From Taxawa tesnikishii (nom. ined.) (taxonomy: Eukaryota > Ascomycota > Dothideomycetes > Dothideales), in contig JAPDRO010000004.1 in assembly GCA_030247885.1 (NCBI GenBank), positions 992,001-1,056,000 on the forward strand: 64,000 bases of DNA. The letters are read 5' to 3'. A program made the position numbers and the translations under genes. The notes below the pieces were generated by a model, which saw only the letters and a list, made by a program, of their open reading frames with translations, was not told where the DNA came from and searched no databases. This document shows, piece after piece, positions 22,378 to 35,216 of this stretch (position 1 is the stretch's first letter; the number at the start of each line of letters is the position of its first letter).

Positions 22378-23740
22378 ATGCTGTTCAGATACGCCTTCTC
22401 TGCGCTGTGCGCAACCGCTGCAGTCATCGCGGCACCCGCAAAGCGGTCCTCCACTGGCTTCAACTGGGGCGGTGAAACAATTCGCGGAGTCAACATCGGT
22501 GGTTGGCTCCTCCTCGAACCGTGAGTGACCCTCAAGCTTTATCGGTCCAGAACCCCAGCAACTGACTGCATGCAGGTGGATCACTCCGAGCATCTTCCAA
22601 GCATACCCAATGTCGGAAGGCATTGTGGATGAGTACACCCTCGGCGAAAAGCTCGGTTACGATGCGGCGCAGAGCGTACTGAAGTCCCATTGGGACTCCT
22701 GGGCCACACTTTCGGACTTCCAAAAGATCGCCAATTCTGGCTTCAACCTTGTGCGCATCCCTATCGGCTTCTGGGCCTACGACAACTCCGATACACCATA
22801 TGTGACTGGCGCCGCGGATTACCTCGATGCCGCCGTAAGTGGAAACGCAGCGAAACTGTATGGGCAATCAATACTAACTTCCCCTGCTTAGATCGACTGG
22901 GCTAGACAGACTGGGCTCAAGGTCCTGGTCGACCTGCACGGTGCCCCAGGATCTCAAAATGGGTTCGACAACTCCGGCCAGCGGCTCTCCGCACCCGGAT
23001 GGCAACAAGGCGACACAGTGCAACGCACACTGGCTGTGCTCCAGACAATTCAGAACAAGTACGCCGACTCGTCCTACGACGACGTCGTTGCCGGCATCGA
23101 GCTGTTGAACGAGCCTCTCCTCTCTGAGCTCAACCTGGACGAGTACAAGCAGTTCGTGCGTGACGGCTACGGCAACCAGCGTACCGTATCGCAGTATCGG
23201 ACCGTGGTGATGCAAGACGGTTTCCAAAACCCCAGCAGCTACAATGGATTCCTGACTCCCTCTGACAACAACGCTCAGTACGTGGCCATCGACCATCACG
23301 AGTACCAGTGCTTCACCAACGAGCTCGTCGCTATGCAGCCCTGGCAACACAGACAGTACGTCTGCAACAACGCATACGTCTACTCGGGCGCCGACAAGTG
23401 GACCTTCGTTGGCGAATGGAGCGCCGCCATGACCGACTGCGCCGCCGCACTGAACGGCTACGGCATCGGCGCGCGCTACGATGGCACATACCCCGGCAGC
23501 ACATACGTCGGTTCCTGCGCCAACATTAACTACATCGACCAATGGTCGCAGACTTTCAAGGATGACACCAGAGGATACATCGAGGCGCAGCTGGAGACCT
23601 TCGAGCGCAACACCCAGGGCTGGATCTTCTGGAATTTCAAGACCGAGGCGAGCCCCGAGTGGGACGCATTCCGTCTGATCGATAACGGCATCTTCCCGCA
23701 ACCGTTGACGGACCGCAAGTTCAGCCAGATCTGCACCTGA
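22378..23740 (+). CDS. Secreted exo-beta-1,3-glucanase, GH5
   Basis: 416 residues from exons 22378-22520, 22576-22834 and 22892-23740 (introns 55 and 57 bp). Begins with a signal peptide (MLFRYAFSALCATAAVIAAP) and a Kex2-like KR site at about residues 22-23. Family blocks: [61 protein letters not shown] (acid/base Glu), DHHEYQCF and TFVGEWSAAMTDCA (nucleophile Glu), ending with a WIFWNFKTE block. This matches the yeast EXG1 / Aspergillus exgA type, which trims beta-1,3-glucan in the cell wall. All catalytic residues are present and the length is normal. It stands alone between two gene-poor stretches. Confidence 0.95.
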
Positions 23741-25263
23741 GGTATACGAAACGAACAAAACAGATAGTGAACCAAACACTACACCCTTTCGCGTGCGGCG
23801 GGATCGCAGAAATGACACAACAGACGCCAGGAGCTATGAAGGAGGAGCAGAGCATCTAGAGGAGCGAGGCGGTCGTCATCGACAGAGCAAGAGCGTTTTT
23901 CTTTTTCCACTCCCATGCATCGGAAACAGGTCGGGTTTGGTTAGGTTTGGGGTTTGGACAAGCAAGCGACTTTCAGATACCCAAGCCCTCAAGGGGGATT
24001 TTTCTTCTTTCCTTTTCCGGATTGCTCGTACCCGAGGATTCTTCTTTCGTTGTGGCTTTTTCCAAGACGCATTATTGTATAATGCTAGTTTTTAACTTTC
24101 GAATATCAGATTTTGTGCTGAATTGAACCAAGGGTACATTTCTCCACAGAAACTAAGATATATAACCAATCCCTTTTGAGCACCGGTCAATAGCTGGTAG
24201 CATCCAATGGAGTAGCCTCTATGTAGTGATCCATCTTTGCAACTTGCTGCCCTCACCCGTGTCTCATTGCATGAGCGTGCGTTTGAGAGGAGGAAGGAGT
24301 CGTATATATAATTCTCAAGGCCACATTAGTTCAGACATGCTGACCACTCTTCACCTAAACCGTCTCTTGTCGTATCTGAAAGGGAAGAAGCTAGACACTG
24401 CATTATCTGTGCTATAGTAAGAGAGGACGAATCTGACTACAAACTGAGCTAATCACGGGCTACGTCGCCGCCATGTAACCCTCTGAACAAAGATGTCGCA
24501 TGTTGCAGAGATGGAGATGGAAGATGTCGCAAGTTTTAGACAGGGTTGGACAGCGGCTCGGCCGTGTTTAGTCTTGCTTTATCAACAATGTCCAGAGTAA
24601 GCTAGTCGGTCAAGGGAGAGGCGGCTGCAGTCGATACAAGCTTCCGCCGCGGCGAGGACTACATATCTCCGATTGTGGAACGTAGCACATACTTCAATGA
24701 ACCTGAAGCTAGCGGTTAGTCCGAGCCACTGTTTGCTCGCCAACAGATCAACCAACAAATATAAGTGCTAACCTGAGGTAACAATCCATACCGTACCGTT
24801 AGGCCCATGGAACTCAAATGGATTGCAACCCAGTATTCTGCGCAGCTCGTTGCATGTCTTGCTATGGGCTGGCATTCAGAGATAATCGCTTAGCTTTTGC
24901 AACCCCATTCACGACTGGATCAGCTTCTCGTGATGTCCGCCTTTCCTCGGTGATTAAGGCCATCTCACGAAAGAAGTGGGTCTATACCTTGATGCCAAGA
25001 TTGATTAGATAACTCATACGCTAACCGCATCCATGCGGCTGTTGCCTCATTCCAGCCTCTTGCGATCCCCAACGTACAACCATCTGATGTCAAGCAATAC
25101 TTGTATATGAAGAAGTTCTTAAGAAGCTAGCCCTAGATTACTCTAACATCGGCATCCAACTCTCATCATGCGTTAGGTTTTCCGAATCCTCCACAGTCAA
25201 ACGCCCGTTGATAGTACATTTGCGGAGGAATACGGCTCGCTGCGAGAACTTGACTCTTGAACA
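23741..25263. other. Intergenic, 1.5 kb
   Basis: Only short overlapping frames. A T-rich stretch follows the glucanase stop (about 23890-24120). AGATGTCGCA recurs near 24491 and 24523. No gene, RNA or element recognised. Confidence 0.4.
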
Positions 25264-26333
25264 ATGGCAAACGATGCGGACGCGCCGATTTTTAGCGCAG
25301 TATCATCATCTGCTCGGCAGCTCTTCCTGCTTCTCCGATGTATCTCATTCGCCCCCAAAGCCACGGTGCGCATATCGCCCGAAGGCATCCGCTTCAGCGT
25401 AGAAGAGACGAGTGTTATGGAAGGTAGGTTCGACAACCATCTTTCCTTACATACATCACATTGATTCTCGTTGCAGCCTTTGTATTTTTGTCCAAATCTC
25501 TCTTCACAACCTACACGTACCAAGACACGTCTTCAGAACACGACCTAGCAGACGAGCTGCCACCGCCTCCAACCTTCCAAATCTCCCTTCCCGCTCTCCT
25601 GGAAACACTTCAGATCTTCACGCTTAACGATGCTGCTTCCAAATCTTCCGGTGAGCCTTATGATGCTTTCACAGCCGCCCGCCTCAACCGCCACGCAAAC
25701 CAACCATTCTCGTCCTCCGTCCTCGGCACCTCCGGTCTCTGCCGACTCTCCTATCAAGGTCCAGGTAGTGCGTTATCCGTGCATCTCACCGAAGCCGGCG
25801 TGTCCACTACTTGCGATCTGACCACATACGAATCCTCATGGGGTGAAGAGGACATCCCGTTCGACCGGGACTCCTTAACCCTCAAAACCATCATGCGGTC
25901 CACGCACCTGGCCGACGCCGTCACAGAACTGGCATCCGCGAATCCGACCACTTTATCGCTACTTGTCAATCCGGAACGCGCGCCGCACCTTTCCCTCAGC
26001 GCAACGGGACCGCTGGGCTCTGCAACGGTTGAGTTTGCAAGAGATCCACAGCTGCTAGAGACGTTCCAATGCGAGCGCCGATTCTCCAGTTCGTACAAGT
26101 TTGCACTGGTCAAGGCTGCCCAGAGAGCCATGACCAGCGCGACAAAAGTCAGTCTGAGGACTGATGAGCAGGGTGTGTTGAGTTTGCAGTTCTTGATAGA
26201 GGTCGAGGCGGGCGGACTGGGCGGGGAGGGTATTGCGTTTGTAGATTTCAGGATCGTGCCATTGGTGGAGGGCGAAGGAGAGGCGGGTGTGAGGGGTGGC
26301 GGGGAGAGTGGGGAGAGTACGGATGATGAATGA
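25264..26333 (+). CDS. RAD1: DNA damage checkpoint clamp subunit RAD1
   Basis: 338 residues from exons 25264-25423 and 25477-26333 (intron 53 bp). PCNA-like fold: FSAVSSSARQLFLLLRCISF, ATVRISPEGIRFSVEETSVM, AFVFLSKSLFTTY, a loop carrying FQISLPALLETLQIF, and FALVKAAQRAMTSATKVSLR with LSLQFLIEV near the end. Rad1 joins Rad9 and Hus1 to form the 9-1-1 clamp loaded at damaged DNA to activate the ATR-type kinase. A Ser/Asn-rich insertion near residues 105-130 and a Gly/Glu-rich tail are typical fungal variations. The call depends on overall pattern because Rad1 has no catalytic motif. Confidence 0.85.
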
Positions 26334-27262
26334 AGGCGGTGGACTTGAGCATTCTCATCACAGTGAATGTATCTAGTCACGCTACCGCTCACCGCCCAGC
26401 TTAGCGTGAGTGGAGCGTGGACATCTACGGCCTCGCCGTATCGGCATCACTTGCGTTTGTCGACCACCGAGGACTCTTTCGAGGAACATCTAGGACCGTA
26501 GCTTCGAGCCGGGAGAACACGAACCCTGGTATGTCCCATTGATCGAGACCAGCTCTAGCTGTTTGTCAAAAGGGACTTACGGCGGCGCTTGAGTGCTTGT
26601 TTCGTGCTCCAGCCGAATGGTGTTGTCGCCAGAATGGCAGAACACTACGGTACGCTAGGGCCCTTACCGCCCTCATTGGCGCTCTCCGAAGAGATACATG
26701 TCCAACATCTTCTCTTCTCACTATTCTCATCGTACAAAAGCTCAGGAGCCAGAAAATAGCGAACTGTAAAGGCGTGTAGAGGCATCACCGACGATATCAT
26801 CAGCATCCTCTTAGGAGTCGCCCCGTCGATTACAAACAGCTGTGCGCTGGTATTCAAAGGGGATTCCACCGCTTTGATGAAAAGATTCGTTTACCTGCTA
26901 ATTGCTCATGTCTGTGGCCTGCTCAAGTGCTAACGAATCATCCACACAAGTCAGACATGGGCTCCTCGAAACAATCCCGTTCTCTTGCAGGCTTGCGATG
27001 ACCAGAGCGATCCTTATTTCGACTTGACCACTGATGCACAAAGGTCGTGATGCTTATCCTTGAGAGACGGGCGAGAAGATTCGCGTACGTGAAAGCGCTA
27101 GATGGTCCGTGCACGATGGTTGCTACGGAAAGGGAAGTCTGTTTACTGCCGCTAGGTCATCCTGCATTTGCAACCCACAAAGCCAGCCAAAGCTTCATTG
27201 CAACAACCTTCTGCATCATCTATCCCCATATCATTGCACGCAAAACACTTCATAGTCAGCAA
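26334..27262. other. Intergenic, 929 bp, with two tandem repeat copies
   Basis: Holds copies E and I of the dispersed repeat (26530-26866), both in minus orientation about 285 bp apart. The remainder forms the leader of the coiled-coil gene. Open frames here derive from the repeat. Confidence 0.45.
26530..26866 (-). repeat. Dispersed two-module repeat, copies E and I in tandem
   Basis: Read on the minus strand: module 1 at 26866-26817 (CCCCTTTGAATACCAGC, then ATCGACGGGGCGAC), module 2 at 26685-26645 (CCAATGAGGGCGGTAAGG), then a second module 1 at 26580-26530 (GGTCTCGATCAATGGGAC). The spacing equals that of other tandem copies. Heavily diverged. Confidence 0.55.
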
Positions 27263-28571
27263 ATGGCCAGACTCACGATGGAATCTCCGTTACGGGCATT
27301 CCCACTCTCGCCTACACGTTCCGCGCCGGATGTGTCGGTGCAAGGTCTCGTCGCGAGGTTCAACACCTTACAGGTCAACGACAGAGATGAAGAGGCACAG
27401 AGGCAGATCAAGAGGCTAGAGGCCGCGCTACGACGGGCAGAGATTGCACGGGAAGAGGCGGAGAGCGAGGCTAAGGCGCTGCGGAGGGACATCAAAGAGA
27501 TGCAAGAGGAGAGACAGAAGGACAAGGGCTCGGCGCAAGAACGATGTGACGAGTATGAGGTATGGAGCGGCATTGAAGCTAGTCGTTGTCTTGGTTTGAG
27601 GAAGGTTGCTGATCGCCATACAGAAAAAGTACGAAAAGGCCAAAAACGCATTCCGGACGCAGAAGCTCAAGCATGAGGAAGCGACGAAGAAGGCATCGAA
27701 AGAGTTCATGGAAAGCGAAAAGCGGCACTGGCGCGCTCAGGCTGCGTTCGAAGAAGAGATGGAATGGGAGCGCAAATTGAGAGCTGATGCTTACGAGCTG
27801 GTGGCCTTCATGGAGGTCGAGCGCCGTTTCTTGCTTCCTGACGAGACGATTGAGCTCAAGACGCCGAGAGTGATGCTTGAGGAAGAACCAAGATGCAGAG
27901 GCGTAACACCAAACTACCACCCTACGCCCGAGCCAGAGGAGCGGCCAGTGGTCACGCCGAGAGCAGCACGGCAGTTTGAGGCCGAGACAGCAGAGACAGT
28001 GCAACAAGAGCAGTCGCACGCAAGACTAGCTTCACCAACCGAGATAACTGAGCCGGAGCGAGAAACGGACGCAGGAGAGACCACAGAAGCTATGGATATT
28101 GAACCAACACCCGCACCTACCACCACAAGCACACCAGAACCTCAACCCGCATCCACATCTCCAGCTCCAGCCACCGCACCAGCAGTCCTGTCCGCTCCAA
28201 CCGAACCGACAGCCGAAGACAACGACTGCGCCATATCAGAAGACGATGGACAACCCCTCCAATTTGAACACCAAGACCTCAAAACGCCCCTCAAGCGCTC
28301 CATCACAGTTCCTGTCCACTTCGGCGACGACAAGGAAAACCAAACTCCTCGTCCCGTCGACCACTCCGCATCCTCCAACACCACGCCTTTCAAGGGACTT
28401 GGCACGCCCATCATCGACCGCGCCGCTGCACTTGCGGCGATCCAGTATCGGAGAGGTCGGGCGAGGAGTTTCGCAAACCAGCAAACGCCCAAGAGGCTTG
28501 GGTTGCTAGACTCGAGGAGGGATATCAGCGCGCCACCGCTTGTTACGATGAGTGTTGGGCGGAAGAAGTGA
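27263..28571 (+). CDS. Coiled-coil protein of unknown function
   Basis: 414 residues from exons 27263-27559 and 27624-28571 (intron 64 bp). Residues about 40-180 form a long charged coiled coil (EAQRQIKRLEAALRRAEIAR, then KKYEKAKNAFRTQKLKHEEA). A Pro/Thr/Glu-rich disordered region follows. The C-terminus has short motifs that look conserved in filamentous fungi: TPLKRSITVPV, a DDKENQTPRP stretch and DRAAALAAIQYRRGRARSF, ending SRRDISAPPL. I have seen similar C-termini in uncharacterised ascomycete proteins but cannot name the family. The KENxxP element resembles a KEN-box degron, which would suggest cell-cycle turnover; that is inference. Frame-compatible upstream codons exist, but 27263 gives the best start. 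Confidence 0.75.
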
Positions 28572-29262
28572 GATTGTCCTGTCAGTGAGAAGGTTGAGAG
28601 TGCGAGTGGGATGCATGAGTGGGCTAGGATGCGTCTGGCATATGCATCAGAGGGGGACGACGGAAGAAGAGTCTTGCAAGACGAGCTCGAAGGAATTCTT
28701 TTTATTCGAGGTAAGGGAGGAAAGAGGAGTGTGTTTGGGGATTCTTGTCCTGAAGCGTTCGGCGAACATTGGCATTCGATGGCGTTGGATATATCATGGA
28801 GGTTGTAGGAACGCATCAAAATACTCTTTTCTCATGTTTGTCTGCATTCGAATTTCGGACGGTGACGCGTAATGACAATGCCATAGCTGTTGTCGGTGGC
28901 AGGACACGATGCCATCCGGTGGGCAAGAGTGTGGTCATGTTTGTGAGGACTTTCGAGCTTTGACTTGAGAAAGAGACGATAGAATAAAGTACCTGCCGAA
29001 TCCGGGAGACGCAGTCCATGAAGAGAATCGTAACGTCCGGACTTTCTGAAACTGGGACTGGGACCATAAGATTCGTGTTCATTTTGACATCTTTTTGAGG
29101 GACACTATCCATTTCTTTTATGCGACAGCACCTCAAGTGATCATAAGGCTATCACTAAAACGCCCGAATGCAGCCCAGTGTGTAGCACAAAGTCACCAAA
29201 TCCACATCCTCACATCCCATGAAAACCTCTCTTCCCCATAGCAAGAACAAAGTACCAGCACT
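28572..29262. other. Intergenic, 691 bp, between convergent genes
   Basis: 3' flanks of the coiled-coil gene and RPS5. Short frames on both strands, none with recognisable content. Confidence 0.4.
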
Positions 29263-30110
29263 TTACCGGTTGCTCTTGGCAACACGCTCGAGCTCGTCCT
29301 TCTTCTTGATGGCGTAAGAGTTGGAGCTTCCCTTGGCAGCGTTGATGAGCTCTTCAGCCAGGCACTCGGCAATGCTCTTGATGTTACGGAAAGAGGCCTC
29401 ACGAGCACCGATGGTCAGGAGAGCGATGGCCTGGTTGACACGGCGGAGAGGAGAAACATCGACGGCCTGACGACGGACGGTACCGGCGGAACCGATACGA
29501 GTGCTGTCTTCACGAGGACCGCAGTTGACAATAGCGTCAACAGCGACCTGGAGAGGGTTCTGGTCGGTCATGATGTGGATCTGAAAGATATTAGTGTCAG
29601 TGACCTTTTCTCCTTTTCTTTCTGTAGTGCTGGGGACTTCTTGTTTGTGGTAGACGTACGATCTCGAAAGCGTGGGCGACGATGCGGACAGCCATGAGCT
29701 TCTTGCCGTTGTTGCGACCGTTCATCATGAGAGAGTTGGTCAGGCGCTCAATGATGGGGCACTGAGCCTTGCGGAAACGCTTAGCGGCATAACGACCGGC
29801 AGTGTGAGGGATGTAGACGGGGTTGCGGATCTGGATGTAGTCGCTGTTGTGCGCTTCGCGTTAGCCCAATATCCTCTCTCTTTGCGCCCAGTATTCCTTC
29901 CACAGCACACAGATCGGCGTGCGTTCAACAACAAGAGGCGCTGCAAATATGGATGGTGTATCCGTACGTCAAAGAGATATCCCGGATCTCAACATCCTCG
30001 TAGCTCCACTTGTTGAACAGCTTGATGGTGCCCATCTCGTTGGTGACGTCCTTTGGCAGAACTGGGTAGCCCTGGGGGCTCTCGACCTCGACTTCGCCGT
30101 TGTCAGACAT
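29263..30110 (-). CDS. RPS5: 40S ribosomal protein S5 (uS7)
   Basis: 214 residues from exons 30110-29968, 29843-29660 and 29580-29263 (introns 124 and 79 bp). Reads [80 protein letters not shown], then [20 protein letters not shown] and [20 protein letters not shown], ending [11 protein letters not shown]. uS7 sits in the head of the small subunit near the mRNA exit and tRNA E site. Length and sequence are standard. The longer first intron close to the start is typical of highly expressed ribosomal protein genes. No break. Confidence 0.98.
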
Positions 30111-30933
30111 GATTGCGATTGAAGGAGACTGGGCGGCGTGTAGGAGTTGGGCGTGAAGGTGGTTGGTCGGTCGGTCGCTGGTCGTCGCTGTCTGGAGTTT
30201 CTTTGAAGTCCGCTGGCTGAAAATGTTCGCGTGCGGATTCGGATTCGCCGGACTTTTACCGACGGCTCGCTCCCACCCGAGGACATCATCGCCGAATTCC
30301 CACTCTTCCCCATTCTACTCTATTCTGCTACAACATATGCACAATTGCGATGCATGATGTTGAGAGAGAATAGACCAAACTCTCTATCATGTATAGTATC
30401 GCATTGTTTTATGAGATTCCCCGGCGGACGAGGCCGCAACGAACAGTCGGCGAGTCTCCATGATAGACGCCTATTCCGCCATCTTGCGACAAGAGACTTG
30501 CTCTTGGTGTTCTCGGAGAAGAACGTCGGTTGACTAACGGTTGAGATACCATGTTTCAGTATGTTCCATATCAGGATGCAGTGTTGCAGTCTTGCGGTGT
30601 CTTGTTAAGCCTCTATGCTCCCGTATCTCTTACAAAGGTTTTTGCGATCGTCTCGGATAGTCCTGTTTTCCATGGATCACTGCATCATTGTGGGTCACCT
30701 TCAGAGTGTTTTGCCCCTTACAATAGCCACACTTATTTCAGGCATGTATCGTTCCAAATGCATGCGCTTTCCATAGGCAGGTAACACTTTCTCTTCATGG
30801 CTTCACCCACCGCGTGTCACGCTTGCCCATCCTGCATTCGCTACTAATAAACACACAAATCTTCAATCAAGGCCAGCTTCCAGCTTCCTCACCACTCCAA
30901 CCGTGCCCACATTCAGGCTGGTGAACAACCAAC
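30111..30933. other. Intergenic, 823 bp, divergent promoter region
   Basis: Separates RPS5 and the SRA-domain gene. Contains a short GGTCGGTCGGTCG run near 30164. No gene or repeat copy recognised. Confidence 0.4.
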
Positions 30934-32549
30934 ATGTCGATCTCACTGGATCAATCCGCTTCCTTTGGAATGTGTTTCAACACCGACCTTCTCAAACAGC
31001 AGGTCCGCTGGATCCGTGACGATTTAGATCCTCTAGTCTCCAGAGACGGCCCCGACGTTCTGCATCCCGACGACGTTCTTACAATACACGGGATGGTAGA
31101 AGAACTTCAGGAAAATCCATTGCCCATCGAAATCATTCGGGAAACCCGCATCCACCATGCTCTTCTCGAGATAGCCGGTCGAGCGACGCGGTGGCCACAC
31201 AAACTCATCGACAAAGTCGACGAGCTCGTTGAAGAATGGCAAGCGAAGTTTGGGCCTCTCCACAAGATTGGTATCGCCCTCTATGAACCAGGCGGAAGAC
31301 TCCACGGCATCAGTACACTAGAAGACACCGACAAAGACAAATTGCTTGTGAAGTGGATGAGATCGAAGAATGCGCGAGTTTCACCCATGGTGGCGAGGCG
31401 ACACGGCGAGCTGAGCTTCAAACCTGGAGAGTAGGTTGATACAACCTGGTATTCTCGTGCTTCAGACTAATGGTTGTCAGTTGGTGGATCAATCCTCTTT
31501 ACGCCTACCGTGATGGCATCATCGATCGGTGGGATCCCAAGGGCGGAATAGTTGCAGACGGTCAGGGAGCATACGCCGTCTTGATGACAGACAATGATGA
31601 AGTTTCCAGCATCAGTGCAGATCGTTTCACATACCGCAGCAAGGAAGACGATGGTGGAAGATACAAACTCACAGCCGCAGATGTCAAATCCCGCCACCCG
31701 GTCAGGATCCTGCGCAGCCATACCTTACGCAGTCTGTATGCTCCGAGAGCGGGCGTCAGATACGACGGACTGTAAGTTATGCTTTGCCGACATCCTCCGC
31801 GTCGCTTCGGTCGTTGAGCGTTGGCTTGAAGCACTCCCAATGTTGATGGTTAGGCAATAGGTTTCGAGTCTCCGGATTCACAGTAACCTACGACGAAAGC
31901 ATCCGAAAACACAACTACAACATCCGCTTCGAGCGTCTCAAGGGGCAACTGCCCATGACCGACGTTTTGAACCGTCCACGAGCCGACGAGATCGAGGATT
32001 ACAGAGAGTACAAGCGGCTACGGCAGATGGCCTTAATGATAGGTCCGTCTCACCTCGTCCGCGCAACACCGATTGGAAAGCTATGGTCGTTTGATGGTGC
32101 GGTTGACGGTGAAGCGAGCGATGATTTTGAGGAGCCATTCGATAAGATGGAGCGGCGCCGTACCTCGCTGATTGGAGCCAGCTTGGACGAGAACGTCGTC
32201 CTTTTCGGCGATGTTGAGGTCGCAGAGAAAAGGGACAGCGGCTTGGGGGCAATGGTGGGTGACGGCTGTGGTCTACCAGTCTAACCCGTGGTTCACCGAA
32301 GAGATTGGGCGCGTACTCGTTGAGCGCTTCTTGGATCCTGGTCGAAAACAAATGATGTCCGAGAAAGTATATACACGACTCAGGGAGCCAGATGTCGTTT
32401 CCGGATTCACCAGACTCCAATACAACGAGCGCCAGGCCGTTCGAAGCATGATGGAACAAGGTATGGCAGTGGAGTTGGTATGGTCAGGAGCAAGGTCACG
32501 GAAATACCCACGGAAACAGCTTAACGATTATATACTTTGTATATTTTGA
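30934..32549 (+). CDS. YDG/SRA-domain protein, frame broken once
   Basis: 491 residues if one extra base is removed: exons 30934-31430, 31481-31771 and 31861-32549 (introns 50 and 89 bp). An N-terminal helical region of about 170 residues precedes the SRA fold, marked by GDWWINPLYAYRDGIIDRWD, a DGQGAYAVLMTDNDE strand, HPVRILRSHTLRSLYAPRAG, VRYDGLFRVSGFTVTYDES and NYNIRFERLKGQLPM. SRA domains flip and read modified cytosine in DNA; in fungi their role is largely unstudied. The C-terminal third (QSNPWFTEEIGRVLVERFLD) continues in another frame after a G5 run at 32245-32249; four Gs would give one frame. No RING, SET or nuclease domain is visible, so this is an SRA reader without the usual partners. 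Confidence 0.8.
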
Positions 32550-33246
32550 ACTCAAACATCTCTTGGATAAGACATGCACATCTTTTTCTCCCGGCGGATA
32601 AAGTGTAACGCACGTGTCGACGTCATGGCACCTATGGCAGACGCCTCGCGGAAGTTAATCTGAGCTTGGCAACCGGCATCCGTCCCTACGTTGCGAAAAG
32701 CTCGTGGGCCTCACGTAACACATTCCCTCTTGTAACCTCACACAATGAAATCCGGCGTCTTTGGATGAATGAGTGGATCCTTCACGATCCGTCCTACCCT
32801 TCCCCCTCACTTTCTCCAGTTTGTGGTTTGTGGAGGGTAGCGGAGGCCCGCACTTCCGTAGGCGAAACAGTGGAGCACAGGCCGGGGATCGCCCTTTCGT
32901 TTCTTGTTCTGACCGCGAAGCACTGCCGAGGGTGCTTGAACACGCCACGCGTGCTTGATGGGTTACTTGATTGGGTAAATCGTATATCTGGCACCGAAAC
33001 ATACGGCCAAGCATGCAACTTTTTGTGGGGATGGCAGGGTGGTATGTCCCTCAACGACATGATCATCAGGTGTCAGCGAGACGGGCCCGGTGGGTGAATA
33101 TGCAGTGATCTCCCGCTTCCGTTGCGTGGGGTTTCGTTGTATCTCTCCTGCTTTTGTTCTCGCTCTCATCCCTCCTCTGTCTTACTCTTTAGTCTTGCGT
33201 TTGTCTCGTTCACACACGGTAGATTGCTGCTGTATCAGTTCGCAAG
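32550..33246. other. Intergenic, 697 bp
   Basis: Between two plus-strand genes. The CT-rich stretch at 33105-33240 is probably the promoter and leader of the MFS gene. Short frames only. Confidence 0.4.
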
Positions 33247-35216
33247 ATGAGCTTCCCTGTCAACAACGAACCGTACTACGGCGAGAAGCATCTCAACGAA
33301 TACCAGGAGAAGAACGCAACAGACCAGTTGGAACAGGGAAGAGAGGTTGCAAATGCAGACAGGCCCAATCGCCGCATGGAGGCGCCTCCTCTGGTCAAGA
33401 GCATGACACCCGAGCAACGAATACATGCAGAGAAGGCGCTGGTCAGGAAGGTCGATGCTCGACTGTTGCCTGCGGTCATCATCATGTATATTCTGAACTA
33501 CTTGGACCGTAACAACATTGCTAGCGCGCGACTGGCCGGACTTGAGGAGGAATTGAATTTGACATCTACGCAATACCAAACCTCCGTCTCCATCCTTTTC
33601 GTTGGTTATCTTCTTATGCAGAGTAAGTGGGTCTGAGTTGTTGTTCGGAACATGCGCTGATACCTGTCAGTCCCCTCCAACCTTTTTCTTAACAAGATCG
33701 GACTGCCCGCCATCTACCTGCCAACAGTCATGATTGTGTGGTTAGTATTGCCATACTCCGGACCGGTGCACAGTTGCTGAAGTACGTTAGGGGTACCATA
33801 TCTGCTGCGACCGCTGCTTGCGAGAGCTACGGTGGCTTGATCGCTATCCGGTTCTGCCTTGGTTTTGTCGAGGCTGCTTACTTCGTACGTCAACATTCAA
33901 ACGTCCTCACCAAAACGGGCAGTGTTTCTAACGGATACAGCCCGGATGCCTCTTCTTCCTCTCTTCCTGGTATACGCGCAAGGAGCTCGCGTTTCGTTCT
34001 GCTATTCTTTACTCCGGATCCCTCATCTCAGGCGCATTTTCCGGTCTGATTGCGGCCGGAATCGTGAATGGCATGGACGGCGCTCGCGGTCTGCGCGCTT
34101 GGAGATGTAAGCTTACCAGTTTCTGGAACAGATACTGTTCATCGCTGACCTTTGACCAGGGTTGTTCATCATCGAGGGTGCAATCACTATAGCCGTCGCA
34201 TTTTTCGCATTCTTCATCCTCCCAAACTTTCCACGCACTACAAAGTGGCTTTCTGAGGAAGAGCGTCAGCTTGCAGTCTGGAGGCTCCAAGAAGATATCG
34301 GTACTGATGACTGGACGGGCTCAGGCGAACAGTCTTTCTTCCATGGCATGAAGCTTGCCTTCCTTGACATAAAGATGTGGATCCTCATGGGTAAGTCCAT
34401 TCGCAACTAAGCAAAGGAGCGTAAACTGACAAGAGTACGAAGTCATGCTCTTCGGTATTGTCGCAGCAGGCTCTGTCACGAATTTCTTCCCTACCGTCGT
34501 CAAGACACTCGGATACGGAAACATCGAGAGTTTGTGCCTCACCGCACCACCGTATGTGCTCGCAGTCGGCACGGCGTTCTTCAACTCCTGGCACGCGGAT
34601 CGTACAGGCGAGAGGTACCTGCACGTTATCATTCCGGAGATCGTCGCCGTCGTCGCCTTCATCCTTGCGGCCGCGACTACCGCTACTGCGCCTAGATATG
34701 TGGCTATGATGCTTAGTATGTCGTCCCATGTTCGATTCGCAGATGTGTGACAAGTCACATTGGCGAGCGATGCTAACAACCGTGACAGTGGTCCCGGGTG
34801 TCTACAGCGGCTATGTCATCGTCCTTGCTTGGATCTCGAACTCGATTCCACGCCCTCCGGCCAAGCGTGCCGCAGCCCTCGCTGCCATCAATGCCGTTTC
34901 GAACTGCTCGTCCATCTACGCATCGTACATGTATCCTACATCTGCAGGCCCCCGCTACGGTACGTCCAACCGACCCTTGCCCCTATCCATTCTATCTTTA
35001 AGCCCCGGTTACTGATAACATGTAGTGGTCGCGATGAGCGTCAACTGTGCCACAGCGGCATTAGCCATCATCATGGCGACGATTCTGAGGTTCATGCTCG
35101 TGAGGCTGAACAAGAAGCTTGATAGGGGTGAGCATGTCGAAGGTGCGATAGGAGCGGGCCACAGTGGAGAAGGGGTTGGCGAGGAGACGAAGAAGGGATT
35201 CAGATTCTTGGTCTAG
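33247..35216 (+). CDS. MFS transporter, anion:cation symporter (allantoate permease-like) family
   Basis: 523 residues in eight exons: 33247-33622, 33671-33740, 33791-33884, 33941-34106, 34160-34390, 34443-34715, 34789-34959 and 35026-35216; the seven introns are 48-73 bp and the frame holds throughout. Twelve membrane spans are expected. Family marks: KVDARLLPAVIIMYILNYLD (Dal5-type opening), LARLAGL-like NNIASARLAGLEEELNLT, FCLGFVEAAYFPGCLFFLSS in TM4, WRWLFIIEGAIT, FILPNFPRTTKWLSEEER in the central loop, and FNSWHADRTGERY. This group imports vitamins, allantoate, nicotinate or small carboxylates; the substrate cannot be assigned. It has no neighbouring catabolic genes. Confidence 0.93.

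Noticed and set aside
22874-23818. 314-codon minus-strand frame opposite the glucanase
   Set aside because: It is the mirror of a highly biased, strongly conserved GH5 exon; its product is Val/Leu-rich with no family resemblance.
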